The position numbers were made by a program, and so were the translations under genes. Below, in pieces: positions 19,096-29,779 of a stretch of 34,995 nucleotides of DNA (positions are counted from its first letter, which is position 1; every line of letters starts with the position of its first letter). The DNA is from Mesaphorura yosii (lineage: Eukaryota; Arthropoda; Collembola; Poduromorpha; Tullbergiidae), in contig WIXG01000591.1 in assembly GCA_009869945.1 (NCBI GenBank), forward strand, positions 1 through 34,995, written 5' to 3'. A model generated the notes under the pieces. That model did not search any database. It was not told where the DNA came from and saw only the letters and a list, made by a program, of their open reading frames with translations.

Positions 19096-20637
19096 TTTGG
19101 CAGACTTCTACTTTGTAATGTTTGTAAAGTGTAAACAAATGAAACGGAACTAAATGCTGAATTGGTTATAGTGGCTACAGCTACACCTTTAAACGTAAAC
19201 CTCGTTTGAATTCGAGATAAGCAAGCCAGCCAAACCGCAGACAAGTAATTGAAATGAGTATCAGTAAAACCACATACAATGTCTGTAATGGAATGCTCAC
19301 AATGCTAGGAAGATAATCGATGGAATTTCAAGGGTTCAAGTAAGGTCAAGGTACAAGTCATTTACACGCGTGTATTTAATTTGGTTAAATCCGTGAATAT
19401 GAATGTGTTATTCATATGTGCTTCAAAATGACAGTTGGAAATCGTTGTTATTGATAAATTCTATCAGAATTTAATTAGACGTGGACGCTGGCAATTTAAC
19501 TTGAATATAATTTAGTAGAAAGTATTCTACAATTCTTCGTTCAATGCAGAAGGAATGCCACAAAATATGTGTTTGACACATTTTTAAAGACAGCATTGTG
19601 AATCGTATGATTTTATTATCCGCCATAGAAAATTCCACATTTAACCACGGACTGATGCTGGTCGCTTCACAGCGACCAGCATCAGGATCGTATTGTGAGC
19701 CACCTGCACAAGTGAAATTTGTCCCAACTCCTTCATGACAAAAGTAAAAACTCTCACAACAGACTGGGTCTGGAATGGGTTTCGTTTCTCCATCACTACA
19801 AATCCCCGGTAAGCGGTGGCCTCACTTTTGTTGTTGATGCCGTCGGACAAGGAAGTCCAGCCTGTGCGTGCCTGCTGGGGTTTGAGTCCATCATTTTGAT
19901 TGTGGAAGTATTCTCAAGCAAATGTGGTCATCGTTTTAAGTTGACGGTATGGTACGAAAAGATCGATTAATTTTCCAACAATCTCCCATTAGAAATCATA
20001 TCAGAGTCACTTGAATCTAGCTAGACGCTTACAATGTCTCATTTATTAATTTATAGTTCAGTAAAGAATGAAGATATGTGCACGAGCGACAGATACTTGA
20101 ATTTAACCCTAAAATTCTCCAAATTCGTCGCTTGTTCTTTGAACATTCATTTTCTCACCGGTATGAACATACGAATCATTGGCCCTTCACTGTAAACAAC
20201 GTGGTTCCTGCAGATTAGGCACAGCTCGGGCTTACGCAACGAAACAGAGTGCTGCCAGTTAATTCAGAATGCAGGCTGGTGGAGGACAAGCAAAGGAGTC
20301 AAAAGGTGACCACGCAATTGAACCGAGCCACAAATTCGTAACTTTGCACGCTCCAAATCGACGGTGCATTGACACTGGCCTTCTGCAGCAAAGAATCGTG
20401 GTCGCGGCAGTCGTCGCTTCTGCCTGCTTGCGGTTGAGCAATTAAGCCGTCAACACAGAATTGAACCAAGTTGCCAATTATCCCAGCGAGTTAATTAACG
20501 TGTTCAGGAAAAGTGCGCGTGCAATTTTCATACCGCTTGTCTCATAGCGCTTAAAGTTAGGTGCGTGTCAGAGATTTCAACTTTCATTGACTCGGCGCAG
20601 CGTTAGCGACACGGCGCGAATTTTCTTTCAGGACGAC
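19096..20637. other. Long intergenic region between divergent SLC1 and integrin genes
   Basis: It should contain both promoters. A minus-strand open frame (19641 to about 19910) reads globular-looking sequence (for example NKSEATAYRGFVVMEK) but has no start or splice context I can defend. A perfect 15-bp hairpin lies inside it (19652-19685). At 20621-20631 a pyrimidine-rich ttttctttcag acceptor precedes the integrin ATG, suggesting that the integrin has an upstream non-coding exon. Confidence 0.45.
19652..19685. repeat. Perfect inverted repeat / hairpin, 15-bp arms and 4-nt loop
   Basis: The left arm ctgatgctggtcgct (19652-19666) and right arm agcgaccagcatcag (19671-19685) are exact reverse complements separated by tcac. 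The stem is too short for a typical miRNA precursor. It could be a foldback remnant or a protein-binding palindrome. Confidence 0.85.
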
Positions 20638-23600
20638 ATGGATCTCAGCCGCCGTTCGTGCTGGCTCCTTTTCTTGTGTCAATTCTTGACTCTTCCGACG
20701 TCAAGCGAAAGTCATAGCCAAAGTCAAGTGATAAGTGCTGGCTCGCAGATTGACACGACACACGCGATAATTATCACAGATCAGTTTAGCAATTCAGGCC
20801 GCCGCAGCCTCTTCGGCTTTTCCCTCGCGCTGATTTCTGCTTCTGCCGGCGCAGTCGATGCCGCCGCAGGTGGTTGGGCTCTGATTGGTGCCCCGGCGAG
20901 CAACACAAGCGACCGCGACTACAAACAGCGCCAGATTCACGAGCCTGGAGTTATTTGGCGCTGCAGCCTCGGCAGGGAGCCACGAGAAAACAGCACCTGC
21001 CGAATTCTGTTTGTGGATCCGCTCAACCCCCAAAGTAAGCTAAACCCGATTGCTGGCCATTTCATAGGAAGTCAACTCATTTGAATTCCATTCATAGTTG
21101 GCAAGGCTGATTGTCGCCCAAACGCCTGCCCGGTCGAAAAGCGCGACGGCTCCGGACTCGGTTTCACTCTCGCCGTCAATGCCGAGCGATTTGTGACCTG
21201 CGCCCCTCGCTGGCAGCGCCAATTCGGCGACAGCTCCGCGCCTGCACCTGTGTTCAAGATGAACGGAATCTGCTACTGGCTTCCTCTCCAGATTGCCCTC
21301 TCCGAGCCGTTCAACATAGCCCCGATGATCAGTACGGGCTTCCGGTCACAGCGCCTCTTCCCGCTGCTCGACAAAAGCATGCAGATCCGGGAGAATTATC
21401 CGATTTGGGGCTGGGGCCAGGCTGGATTTACGGCCCACCTCACGCCCACGCCTGGGAACGAACTCTTGTTGGGCGCGCCTGGCGTGAACGGGTGGAATGG
21501 AACAGTGATCAAATACCAAGACGACAACGACAGCAACGCGTTCAACGCGTCTGAAACTCCTCCAACGCCGTTTCCTGAAGGAGTACGCCTCCGATCTCGG
21601 CCCAATGCGAATGGCAAGCCAGAATTCGCTGAGTTCAGCCTTCTCCAGACAGATTTCGTCCAATTTTACTTACATCTTGAGTATATGGGGTTCGCCGTCA
21701 CCAGCGGCGTGTACTTCCAGCCTGAGCGAAGGCTCGTGGCCGTCAGCGTCCCGCGAGGCGGCCGCCTGCGCGGTCTCGTGCTTGTGCTGCAGTTCCCCGA
21801 CGAGGAGACGCCGTACTGGTATCCCGCGCAGGTGCTGCAAGGCGCAGCGGTGGCAGCAGCGGCGGGTGGTGCAGGCTTCGGGTCGTATTTCGGGTACACG
21901 CTTGAGTCGGTGGACGTCAGTGGAGATGGCCTGGACGAGTTGATTGTTGGTGCGCCGTGGGCGCAGGGGCATGGCTGCATTTACGTGTACACTGCAACAG
22001 TAAATGGGCGGGTGACAGCGCGGCAGCCGCGATTCGGGCGCCCCGAGCCGATCTGCAAGCCAGAGCTCGAAACCGGCGGAGAAACAGAGACTGGAGCGAG
22101 GTTTGGAGCCGCCATCGCCGGGCTGGGGGATCTGAACGGGGACGGAGTCAATGATTTTGCTGTAGGCGCTCCTGGTGAGGGCGTGGACGAAGGCGCGGAG
22201 ACGGGAGCCGTTTACGTGTATTACGGGAGTAAAGACGAAGACCTGAACACACGCCCACGCAGGCTTGCGGCCAGGCTCACTCCTGAGACGCTTGGCTTGG
22301 CCGTGCCCGCTCCGACAGGATTCGGCATGTCCATTTATGGGAATGGCGTGGACGTAGATGGAAATGGAGCGCCAGGCAAGTCGTAGGCCTGAAGGACAGA
22401 AATTCGATGCTTATCGACGTGCTTTTTGCAAATTTACAATTCAGACTTTATAATCGGTGCTCCACTCGCTCAGCAAGTCGTACTCGTGAGAGGTCGACCC
22501 CGAACGGATTTCGAAGGCCATGTCGATGCGTACATCGAACACGCGCACGGGCACGGGAACGCGCCGAATTCGAACTCGGACGACGCAGATGACTCGTTCA
22601 TTAAAGTGTTGCCAATCCATGCGAGCCAGTTTATTGTGCGAAGCTGCGTACGAGCACGGGGGCGAAATTTCAAAGTTACCGCCGCAGAATTGAATTCTGT
22701 ATACGGTAAAAAGCTCCAAGCACTTGTTCTATGCGTTTATCCTTGAATTATTGCAATCTTTGGTCAATGCTCATTGTTTTCTTTGCTTTTACTATACAGA
22801 AATCCAAGTTACACTAAACGTCGATGGCGAGCTGGGCCGCTTCACGATTCTGGCGCCGGTTGACTCGCCAGGCGGGGCATTTGAATTTGAGCGCCCGGGC
22901 GACGGCACCGTGCGCTACTACGCCCACGTACGCTCACACATCGGAGGCCCGCATCTCGATGCGGAATGCACAGAGTGGATCGTCCACCGCGTCGATCACC
23001 TTGGGACGAACCAGAATCCAAGGCCAGTGCGGATCTTTCAAGAACTGCACTACAAAGGTCAAGTCCAAGGCCACGCCCAGGAGCACGGGACCACACCGAC
23101 ACCCACCCCGGAGTCGTACACAATCGTGCGAAACGCCCGAGGTGTGCCTGAACTCAAACTCGACGAAACCCACGCCGACGCCGTCCGCCCACCCGCCTTC
23201 TGCAAATTCTGTCCGCCGACGCAACGCACGTTGATTGACCTCTCCATTCCGCTGGCAGTGGACAACTGTGACGCTGACGGCGTGCCGACTTGCGCTCCGC
23301 GCCTGAGCGTAGGCGTACGCTTTGAGCACAGCGGAGACGGCACACACTCGCACTCCCAGCCGCATTCGCTCGTGCTGGGCACGGCAAAGGAGCTCCGAGC
23401 CTTTATCGAAGTGCAGAACGAAGCCGGAGCTGAGACGGCTTATTTTCCGTGGCTGGAGCTGAGCTGGAGTCCATTGCAAGCTGCGCTCACGCCGTGGAAT
23501 TCCGATTGCGAGCTTGAGCGTGAGCACAGGGAAAACAGGGCACAGGTTCTGATGCGATGCGATTTGGGTGACCGCCTGCAGCCGAATCAAACCCGGACTG

Positions 23601-25165
23601 TAGTGGTAAGTTTCCCCGTCGTCGAGTACCTCGCCCGCGCCCGAAACGAGACGCTCACGCTCACGGCGGAGGTCACCGCCATCACGGAGCCTGACACAGG
23701 TGCGGATGCTCGGCCTGAAGCTAAAGCTGGGGTGGAGAAAAAAATGAGCGTTAGCTCCAGTATCTCGCTTCTGTCTGACACTCAACTCAGGCTTGAGGGC
23801 TCTATCGAGAACGCGAGCATAGCCCGCCTCACAGAAACGGACGCCTCCGTCGAGGCGGCCTTGACGAAGATCATGCACACGTACATCGTCTTCCTGGAGG
23901 GCTCCGCCCCTGTCCGCTCGCTCCACCTGAGTTTCTGGTTCCCCGTTCGAGCCGCCGACGGCGACGGACGCGATCTCGTCCTCATCGGAGCGCCAGCCGC
24001 AGGAAACGATCGGTGGGGCGCTAGCGCGTGCAGAATCGTCACGCCAAACTCGAACGCGACTTTTTACGTTGACAACTCGACCACGTCCACGCCCAAGACA
24101 AGAGGAATTCCGAGGGCGCCACGACCGCGACCGCCTTATTTGGTTAATACGCAAGGTGCAGGCGATGGCGAAGGCTTTGCTGGAGAAGCCGAGGACGGAG
24201 ACGAATTCGAATTCGAGGAAGTAGAGGAAGAATCTGATTGGGTGCTCCACACGCACACGCATACGAGGACGCAGACGACCGTTCACGAGTACGAATCGGC
24301 GCGAAATTCAACGTTGCATTCAAATTCATCTCACGTCCGTCAGTCACCCATGCCGACGTCCACGCCCCCGCAATTGTCGCCCGCAGCACCGTCTTCGTCT
24401 TTCGTGTCGTTGGCCGACGACTCGCGTGGTTTTCTGCACCGGACAGGCGTCACGTACGCGCTGCGATGCGCTGGCGCCGGCGTTGACGTAGACAAAGACG
24501 ACGCCCACTCCTCGATAACGCCGGCTTCCTCGGCGTCCAACTGCTTGCGAGTCGACTGCTCGTTTCATGCCGGCGGAGGCGGGGGCGTGGCGCCTGGCCG
24601 TAGGATCCTTGTCCGCTTTCCGCTGTTTGTGCGGAGCGGGCGGGAAGCTCGCGAGCTGTTCTTGAACAAGACGGGGCCGCCTACGCCAACGGGGGCGGGG
24701 CGGAGGAACACAGCTCAGGCGGACTCTTCACAGAGACAGAGGCTTCGAGCATCGGGTTTGTCAGTGCCGTGGCGTGCCAGGCCCGAGCCAAGCCCGCAGC
24801 AGCGGCAGCGTCCGGGGAAGGTCCTCATTCAGAGCCTGGCACGAGCCTACATGTTCGACGTCGCGCCCGAGCCCGTCGAAGATTCGAACGAAGACGTCGT
24901 CCGCTACGCGTCGTTTGTGACTCTGCTCGCCGTGCGCGACGCAAACTCCGACTTTGACAAGTTCGGGTACAGGACAAAAGTCGCCCGACTCCCTCTGGGC
25001 TGGGTATACCTCCTCTCGGCGGTGGTAGGGCTCCTTCTCCTCGGAGTGCTCGCGTACTGCCTCGTCAAGTGCGGTTTCTTCTCACGGCGGAGGGCGCCGA
25101 CGACGGCGGCGCCGCAGTGGAAGGCGCTGCGGGCAGAGGAAAAGGAAAGGGAGACGGTCGGCTGA
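20638..25165 (+). CDS. Integrin alpha chain (no I-domain)
   Basis: Four exons: 20638-21034, 21098-22375, 22445-22705 and 22800-25165. Every join is phase 1 and in frame, giving 1433 residues. The second intron (22376-22444) has a GC-AG boundary (CAG|GCAAGT). Signal peptide at about residues 5-22. An FG-GAP beta-propeller follows with three Ca2+ loops: D405-V-S-G-D-G-L-D, D477-L-N-G-D-G-V-N-D and D551-V-D-G-N-G-A-P-D, each followed by I/V-G-A-P. The thigh/calf region follows. An unusual insert (about 1075-1180) is acidic (E-F-E-F-E-E-V-E-E-E), then His/Thr-rich (HTHTHTRTQTT), then Pro/Ser-rich. A transmembrane helix (about 1379-1402) and the membrane-proximal K-C-G-F-F-S-R-R match the integrin G-F-F-K-R motif with Lys replaced by Ser. 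It pairs with a beta chain for matrix adhesion. The subgroup (PS1/PS2/PS3-like) is not assigned. A 5' non-coding exon is likely. Confidence 0.9.
22376..22444 (+). other. GC-AG intron in the integrin alpha gene
   Basis: The exon ends CCAG and the intron begins GCAAGT, the optimal match for the rare GC donor class; it ends acaattcag. Joining restores the third cation-binding repeat (N-G-A-P-D-F-I-I-G-A-P). Reading through would stop at TAG 22384-22386. No GT donor in the vicinity would restore that repeat. Confidence 0.8.
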
Positions 25166-25785
25166 GGCGAGAGCGATGCCGATGAACGTCAGTCAAGGCG
25201 CCTTGCCTTGCTTCATACGTGTTTTTTGTCTATTTACTTAATTCTGGTTTAATTATGTAAATTAGCGTAGGATTTCGACGGTCAACCGCGTCGAGCTGAG
25301 AGCTTAGTGGAAATGCGTAAGCAAGCAGCCAACAAGTGCGAGTGCGACAGCGAAATTCCCCCAAATCGAGCCAATGAGCGCCATCAACACACGAGCCGCT
25401 GGTGGGTTGATCTTTTGTTGATGCAGATGTAGAAATTCGTTAATCCCTTTATTCCACGTAATAAAATGCTGATGCTGATTGAGAATTACCTGAAGTTAGC
25501 TGAAGTCTGAGCTGAAATTGAAGTGCATCACACGAACTAGACTCGAGAATCGTGAGCTCACATTGCATTTATGTTCACAGATTTGAGTTGTCATTCCAAA
25601 TGACAATTTCTCACGCAAATCGCAAACACGTCACGCTCGAGACTGCTTTTCTTATCAGACAGCGACCACGACCATCGCAGCGTTCGTTTAACTGATTCGG
25701 TCCAGTCCAATTCAGCAGCATCTGCTCGTGATTTGTGATTTTTAATTGACAAATACTTCACAACAGCCGTTTTGCACCAAACGAA
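25166..25785. other. Intergenic region, integrin 3' UTR and thaumatin-like promoter
   Basis: AATAAA at about 25460 can end the integrin transcript. No TATA box is obvious before the thaumatin-like ATG at 25786. No other feature is supported. Confidence 0.45.
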
Positions 25786-26700
25786 ATGGGTCGCCTACCG
25801 ATTTTGGTCGTTTTCACGGCCACTTGGCTCAGTATTTGCTATCTTTGCGAAGCCCATCGCCTCCACATTAGAAATTCCTGCGCCCAGACTGTGTGGCCGG
25901 GCATTCTCGCTAAATTCGGGTACCCGCATCCAGACGGAGGCGGATTTCGACTGGATCCAGGCAGCACGCACTCCGCCTATGTCAATAACACGTGGGGAGG
26001 CCGAATTTGGGGTCGAACGGGCTGCAACGAGACGAATGGGCGATGCCAGACGGGTAAGAAGAAGGTTCCTTTCAAGGTTTATCGACCTTTTCGTAAACAT
26101 TTTCGTTTCATGAGTACGTTTGCAGGTGACTGCGGCGACTTAATCGAGTGTAACGGCTTTGGCGGGTCGCCCCCGTTGAATTTTGTGGAGATAAACTTCG
26201 AAGGGATTGGCGAACTGGATTATTTCTCGATAAACCTTGTCGACGGCTACAACGTGCAGTTGGAAATCAGGCCAGTGCCAGGAACAGTCGAGGAAGGCGG
26301 CGGCGATCCGTATGACTGCCAATCGGCCGGCTGCGTGCTGGATTTGAACTCACGGGCGCTGTGCCCCCCGCAGCTCGTCTACACGCGCTCCAGCGCCGAA
26401 CCAGAAGACATATACAGGCTGAACACGACCGATCTGGTGGAGGAAGAAGACGTCATTGCGTGCATGAGCCCGTGCGTCGCATTCGACACAGACGAATACT
26501 GCTGTCGAGGGCCGTACGATGACCCGGACATGTGCCGAGGAGACCGGTGGCCCATCAACTACACGGAGGCGGCAAAGCGGGCCTGCCCCACGGCCTTCAC
26601 GTACGCCCACGACCGAACGACGAGGGCAAGCACGTGCAGGAGCCTGGAACCCGACTTGTCCGAGTACGAAATCTTATTCTGTCCATTGTCTTTGTCGTAA
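25786..26700 (+). CDS. Thaumatin-like secreted protein, two exons
   Basis: Exons 25786-26053 and 26126-26700 give 280 residues. Signal peptide about 1-23 (I-L-V-V-F-T-A-T-W-L), followed directly by the family opening H-I-R-N-S-C-x-x-T-V-W-P-G. Landmarks: N-N-T-W-G-G-R-I-W-G-R-T-G-C, G-R-C-Q-T-G-D-C-G (across the splice), G-F-G-G-S-P-P, V-E-I-N-F, and D-Y-F-S-I-N-L-V-D-G-Y-N. Many cysteines fit the disulfide-rich fold, and the Arg, Glu and Asp residues of the REDDD acidic cleft appear to be present. Plant members are defence proteins, some of which bind or degrade beta-glucans. Animal members (springtails, some insects, nematodes) are thought to act in immunity or gut, an inference here. The 72-nt intron (26054-26125) is in frame and stop-free, so unspliced mRNA would add 24 basic residues exactly between T-G and D-C-G. 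An AATAAA follows at about 26727. Confidence 0.9.
   Translation: MGRLPILVVFTATWLSICYLCEAHRLHIRNSCAQTVWPGILAKFGYPHPDGGGFRLDPGSTHSAYVNNTWGGRIWGRTGCNETNGRCQTGKKKVPFKVYRPFRKHFRFMSTFAGDCGDLIECNGFGGSPPLNFVEINFEGIGELDYFSINLVDGYNVQLEIRPVPGTVEEGGGDPYDCQSAGCVLDLNSRALCPPQLVYTRSSAEPEDIYRLNTTDLVEEEDVIACMSPCVAFDTDEYCCRGPYDDPDMCRGDRWPINYTEAAKRACPTAFTYAHDRTTRASTCRSLEPDLSEYEILFCPLSLS
26054..26125 (+). other. Stop-free 3n intron in the thaumatin-like gene
   Basis: GTAAGA donor after CAGACGG and gtttgcag acceptor. Its length of 72 nt is divisible by three with no stop, so the ORF reads through. Splicing restores the conserved G-R-C-x-T-G-D-C-G block, which shows it is an intron. Confidence 0.85.
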
Positions 26701-27399
26701 CTCGTACGTAAAGTATGATTCTCTGAAATAAATTGTCCTTCTTCGGATTAATGCATATAGTTGTAAAGTTAACGTGCAATAAACCAATTTGCTTGCTTGC
26801 ATAACAAAGACAAGTACGTGAAGCAACTGGAGCACGAGTTTGAAGCGAGTTTTATACGCATGCGTGATTTCACAAAAGCAGTAGCATTTATTGTACTCTC
26901 GCTTACAGGCTTATCAGGCTGAACTTATATTGCTCTTGCTCCAGTCCAGACCAGTCCTTCATGACGGCATTGCAATAGCCTGATAAGAGTTGCTACTTTA
27001 TCAATTGACAAGGTGCTCGTGCTCAACCATTCCATTCCAATTCTATGTGGCATCTGCCAATCAGTTGCCCCACCCGGGAACGAACGCCGAGAAGTCATGT
27101 CGTGTGCCTTTGTCTGACCGACCGAACCTGAAGCTAGGTGTTCCAACGAGGCATCAGTGCTGCTGCACTTCGAGGTAGGCCAATAAGTCGCCCAGTCACC
27201 CAGCAACTAATGCATAATAAGTATGAATTATTGCATCCAGCATTATTGCACTATTCGCAGATGCAGATTTGCTCCAGGACCAGAATAATTACTTCATTGA
27301 ATCAATTACTGCATGCATCCAAGTACGGAGTGTCAAATCGCCCTAAGTCGGAGGTGCCAATTAAATAAAACTGGCATCATCGATTGAATGGAAATTACA
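26701..27399. other. Intergenic stretch, no gene recognised
   Basis: After the thaumatin-like polyadenylation signal I see no coding or RNA gene. An 11-bp inverted repeat (cttatcaggct 26910-26920, agcctgataag 26977-26987) is present but may be chance. Confidence 0.4.
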
Positions 27400-27900
27400 G
27401 ATATGAAAGTATAGATTGACCAGAAATGAGACCGTCTAGACTGTTTGTGTGATGCGATGGTCTGGTCGATACGCAGCAGCTGGTTGAAAAGATCGGCCAG
27501 GGCATGGCACCAGCACGCGACAACGTAGTTGAATGAGAGACATGACCACGTATACCAGTTGCAAAATGACGCCGGTCGAGGTCGAGGGTGTGTGAAACTC
27601 GCACGTTTACGTGTGCGCGTACGCGTGGTGGGTCGAGTGGATTGCGATGTAGCCCAAGAGTCCAAGGCATGAATAGTAGGCGCATGTCTGCCACCTCCCA
27701 CAGCAAGTCAGGCGTAAACTAGCGTCGTCGAACCCCATACCCAAGGACAGGCGGTACTTGCTGGCGAATCGGACGTAAAGCAAGACAGTGTCGAGCTCCT
27801 TTTGAGACAGCATTCCGGACTGGACCAGATTTGGGCAAGACACGACTTGGAAACTCCCATTGACAATAATAGCAAGATTGATGCAAACAACTTTAGCAAT
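27400..27900 (-). pseudogene. Fragments of a gustatory-receptor-like 7TM gene
   Basis: On the minus strand, about 27890-27600 reads E-L-D-T-V-L-L-Y-V-R-F-A-S, then a hydrophobic stretch Y-Y-S-C-L-G-L-L-G-Y-I-A-I before a TAA. A different frame at about 27580-27430 reads hydrophobic sequence followed by A-L-A-D-L-F-N-Q-L-L-R-I-D, like the loop after TM4 in arthropod gustatory receptors. The two pieces are in different frames and in an order that does not make one receptor. I read this as rearranged receptor debris beside the clear copy at 28060-28740. Support is weak. Confidence 0.25.
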
Positions 27901-28059
27901 TTTGAAATTCAGAACTAGTAATTAGCTCGATGTTAATTGTCCTATATTTAAATGATTTGCTTTTGTTCTGGGACTTCTAAATGTGGAAACGTTTTGTGAA
28001 AAAAACCACAACTCAAAACCAAGTATTCATACCATAATCCACGAAATACTTGCCAACTT

Positions 28060-28740
28060 TTAATTCACAAGTGTGTTGTTTTCTTTCGAATAGCAGATTT
28101 TGTGATGCGCTGCGTATAGAAGGTATGGCCAAGCGATGTGCCAGTAGTTCGCCCATATCCAGCTCACAATCGGAATTTCGTGCTGTATCGGGTAAATTGG
28201 CATCAGTCGCCCAACCATCAGCTCACAAGCGACCAGGAACCCGAGCACCAGCATTTGGAGCTTGACGTTTGGGATCAGCATGGAATTTATGAGTCTGAGT
28301 GGAAACAGGATGCGGCACACATTCCTGTGTTGGTATTCGACCAAGAATTCGTACAGAAGTCTAAACCTTGAGATCAACGACCGCGGGTGAACCACGAATT
28401 CGTACTGGACTCGGACGAGCAAGCTGTTTTTTGCGATGGCGAACAGGACCAGCATCATTAGCACGGGATTCTGGAGTTGAATAACGTTCAAATAATAGAG
28501 TTAACGCGCTATCTGAATAGACGTGAGAGTGACGCTCGCCGCTGCGATAAGGGCCCAGTACACCGCGAAATGATGATAAGGGCGCTTGTGCAGCCGAAGA
28601 ACACTGGTGCCATTTTGCGGCTCGTGGTATACGCGCCTGGAGTACTAGAAATTGGCATACTTCAGTGGGCGAAAATATAATTTAAAGACGGAGTCAAGGT
28701 CACCCGAACCTGCTATCTATCACGCCGAATTCGAACTCAT
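28060..28740 (-). pseudogene. Truncated, broken copy of the 7TM receptor exon 1
   Basis: Minus-strand sequence aligns by eye with exon 1 of the intact receptor (31662-32368): G-D-L-D-S-V-F-K-L, K-Y-A-N-F then a TAG where the intact gene has Trp (28645-28647), a frameshift at about 28635, Y-H-E-P-Q-N-G, L-R-L-H-K-R-P, an in-frame TAA (28501-28503), then an open stretch including V-R-V-Q-Y-E-F-V-V-H-P-R-S and I-P-I-V-S-W-I-W. Similarity ends near 28110 and no exon 2 follows. The defects show it is a pseudogene of the local family. Confidence 0.75.
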
Positions 28741-29779
28741 TTTCAAGTACAAAGTGACCCGGGTCGTTCATCAGTTTTATGCTCATGCTTTATTTCTGGA
28801 GTTCCCGGAATGTTCATTAGCAAAACATAATCCCCGCATTTAGGATGCAAGCATTAATTTAATTCATACACAGATCAGATTTGGGTGGATGCAAAGTGCT
28901 CTAAATGTTTAGAATGGAAAACTTTCAAAATTCTTCAGAATCTTTCCAGCACATGCAAATGGGAGCGTTAGCCCCTATAAACTTGTCAAATTCATCGTTA
29001 AAATGCACAGAATAGGCACTTTAGCTGCAAGTTTAAGGTCATCATGTTGCGTTCACGTGCACAATAGTTTTACGCCAAACTTCGCTTAAAGGTCATCAAA
29101 ATTGACCATAGAATGACTACAGACATAATTCGTGACTTGCTAAAGACAATCCCTTGCCTTGTACTACTAAGGCCAACGAACTAAAATTGGGTAAATTACC
29201 CACAATTAAAGTTCCGTTGTGCTGTCAAGCGCTGAACGAAATTAGAAAATGTGTGTAAGAGTTAAATTACACCTAAAATTATGCACAGGTATAGGTTGCG
29301 ACGTGGACTCCATTATTCTAGCTGCACAGTAAAGCGTACGGGGACCAAACTTGGAATTTGATGGCTCCTGCGTTATTTCGTATTAACGTACTTACGTACG
29401 GCCCAGAATTATCGGTTTCTCAGTTGACGTGTACGTGTGGGTACGTCCTCGCAATCATCCAATGTGAAATATGCAGCCCAAAATCACGACTAACTTGAGT
29501 TCAAGGCTTGGTCCCGATGATTGCAGGTGGTTGGGCTGTGAACAAGACTAAATTCCCGGGCTCTACTAATTTTAAGCTATTTTCGCAATATTTCGTCCAC
29601 TATCTGCCTGCTACAACATACGGACATTAGAATTAATGGCTACCCACAAAGTTTGTAGCCAGTTGGACTGTGAACTGTTGACCGTAACGGCAGGTTAGCC
29701 AAGACTTGCTAAACACTTAAATTTAAAAGCATGCCCTCAGAGTCCACCTGCCGGAAGCCGCGCGTCCGAGTCGATACTC
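28741..29779. other. AT-rich spacer within the receptor cluster
   Basis: No gene is seen in this 1-kb stretch. It contains a short palindrome (gggtaaattaccc near 29189) and two AGGTCA words (about 29037 and 29091) that are too far apart and too short to call regulatory sites. Confidence 0.4.

Noticed and set aside
22934..24286. 450-codon minus-strand ORF opposite integrin exon 4
   Set aside because: GC-rich coding DNA often leaves the antisense frame open. The plus frame has clear integrin content and the antisense peptide has low-complexity Arg/Val composition.
26910..26987. 11-bp inverted repeat with a 56-nt spacer
   Set aside because: Arms of this length at this distance are expected by chance in 35 kb, and there is no associated element.
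29037..29097. Two AGGTCA words like nuclear-receptor half-sites
   Set aside because: They are about 55 nt apart with no promoter nearby; six-base words are common.
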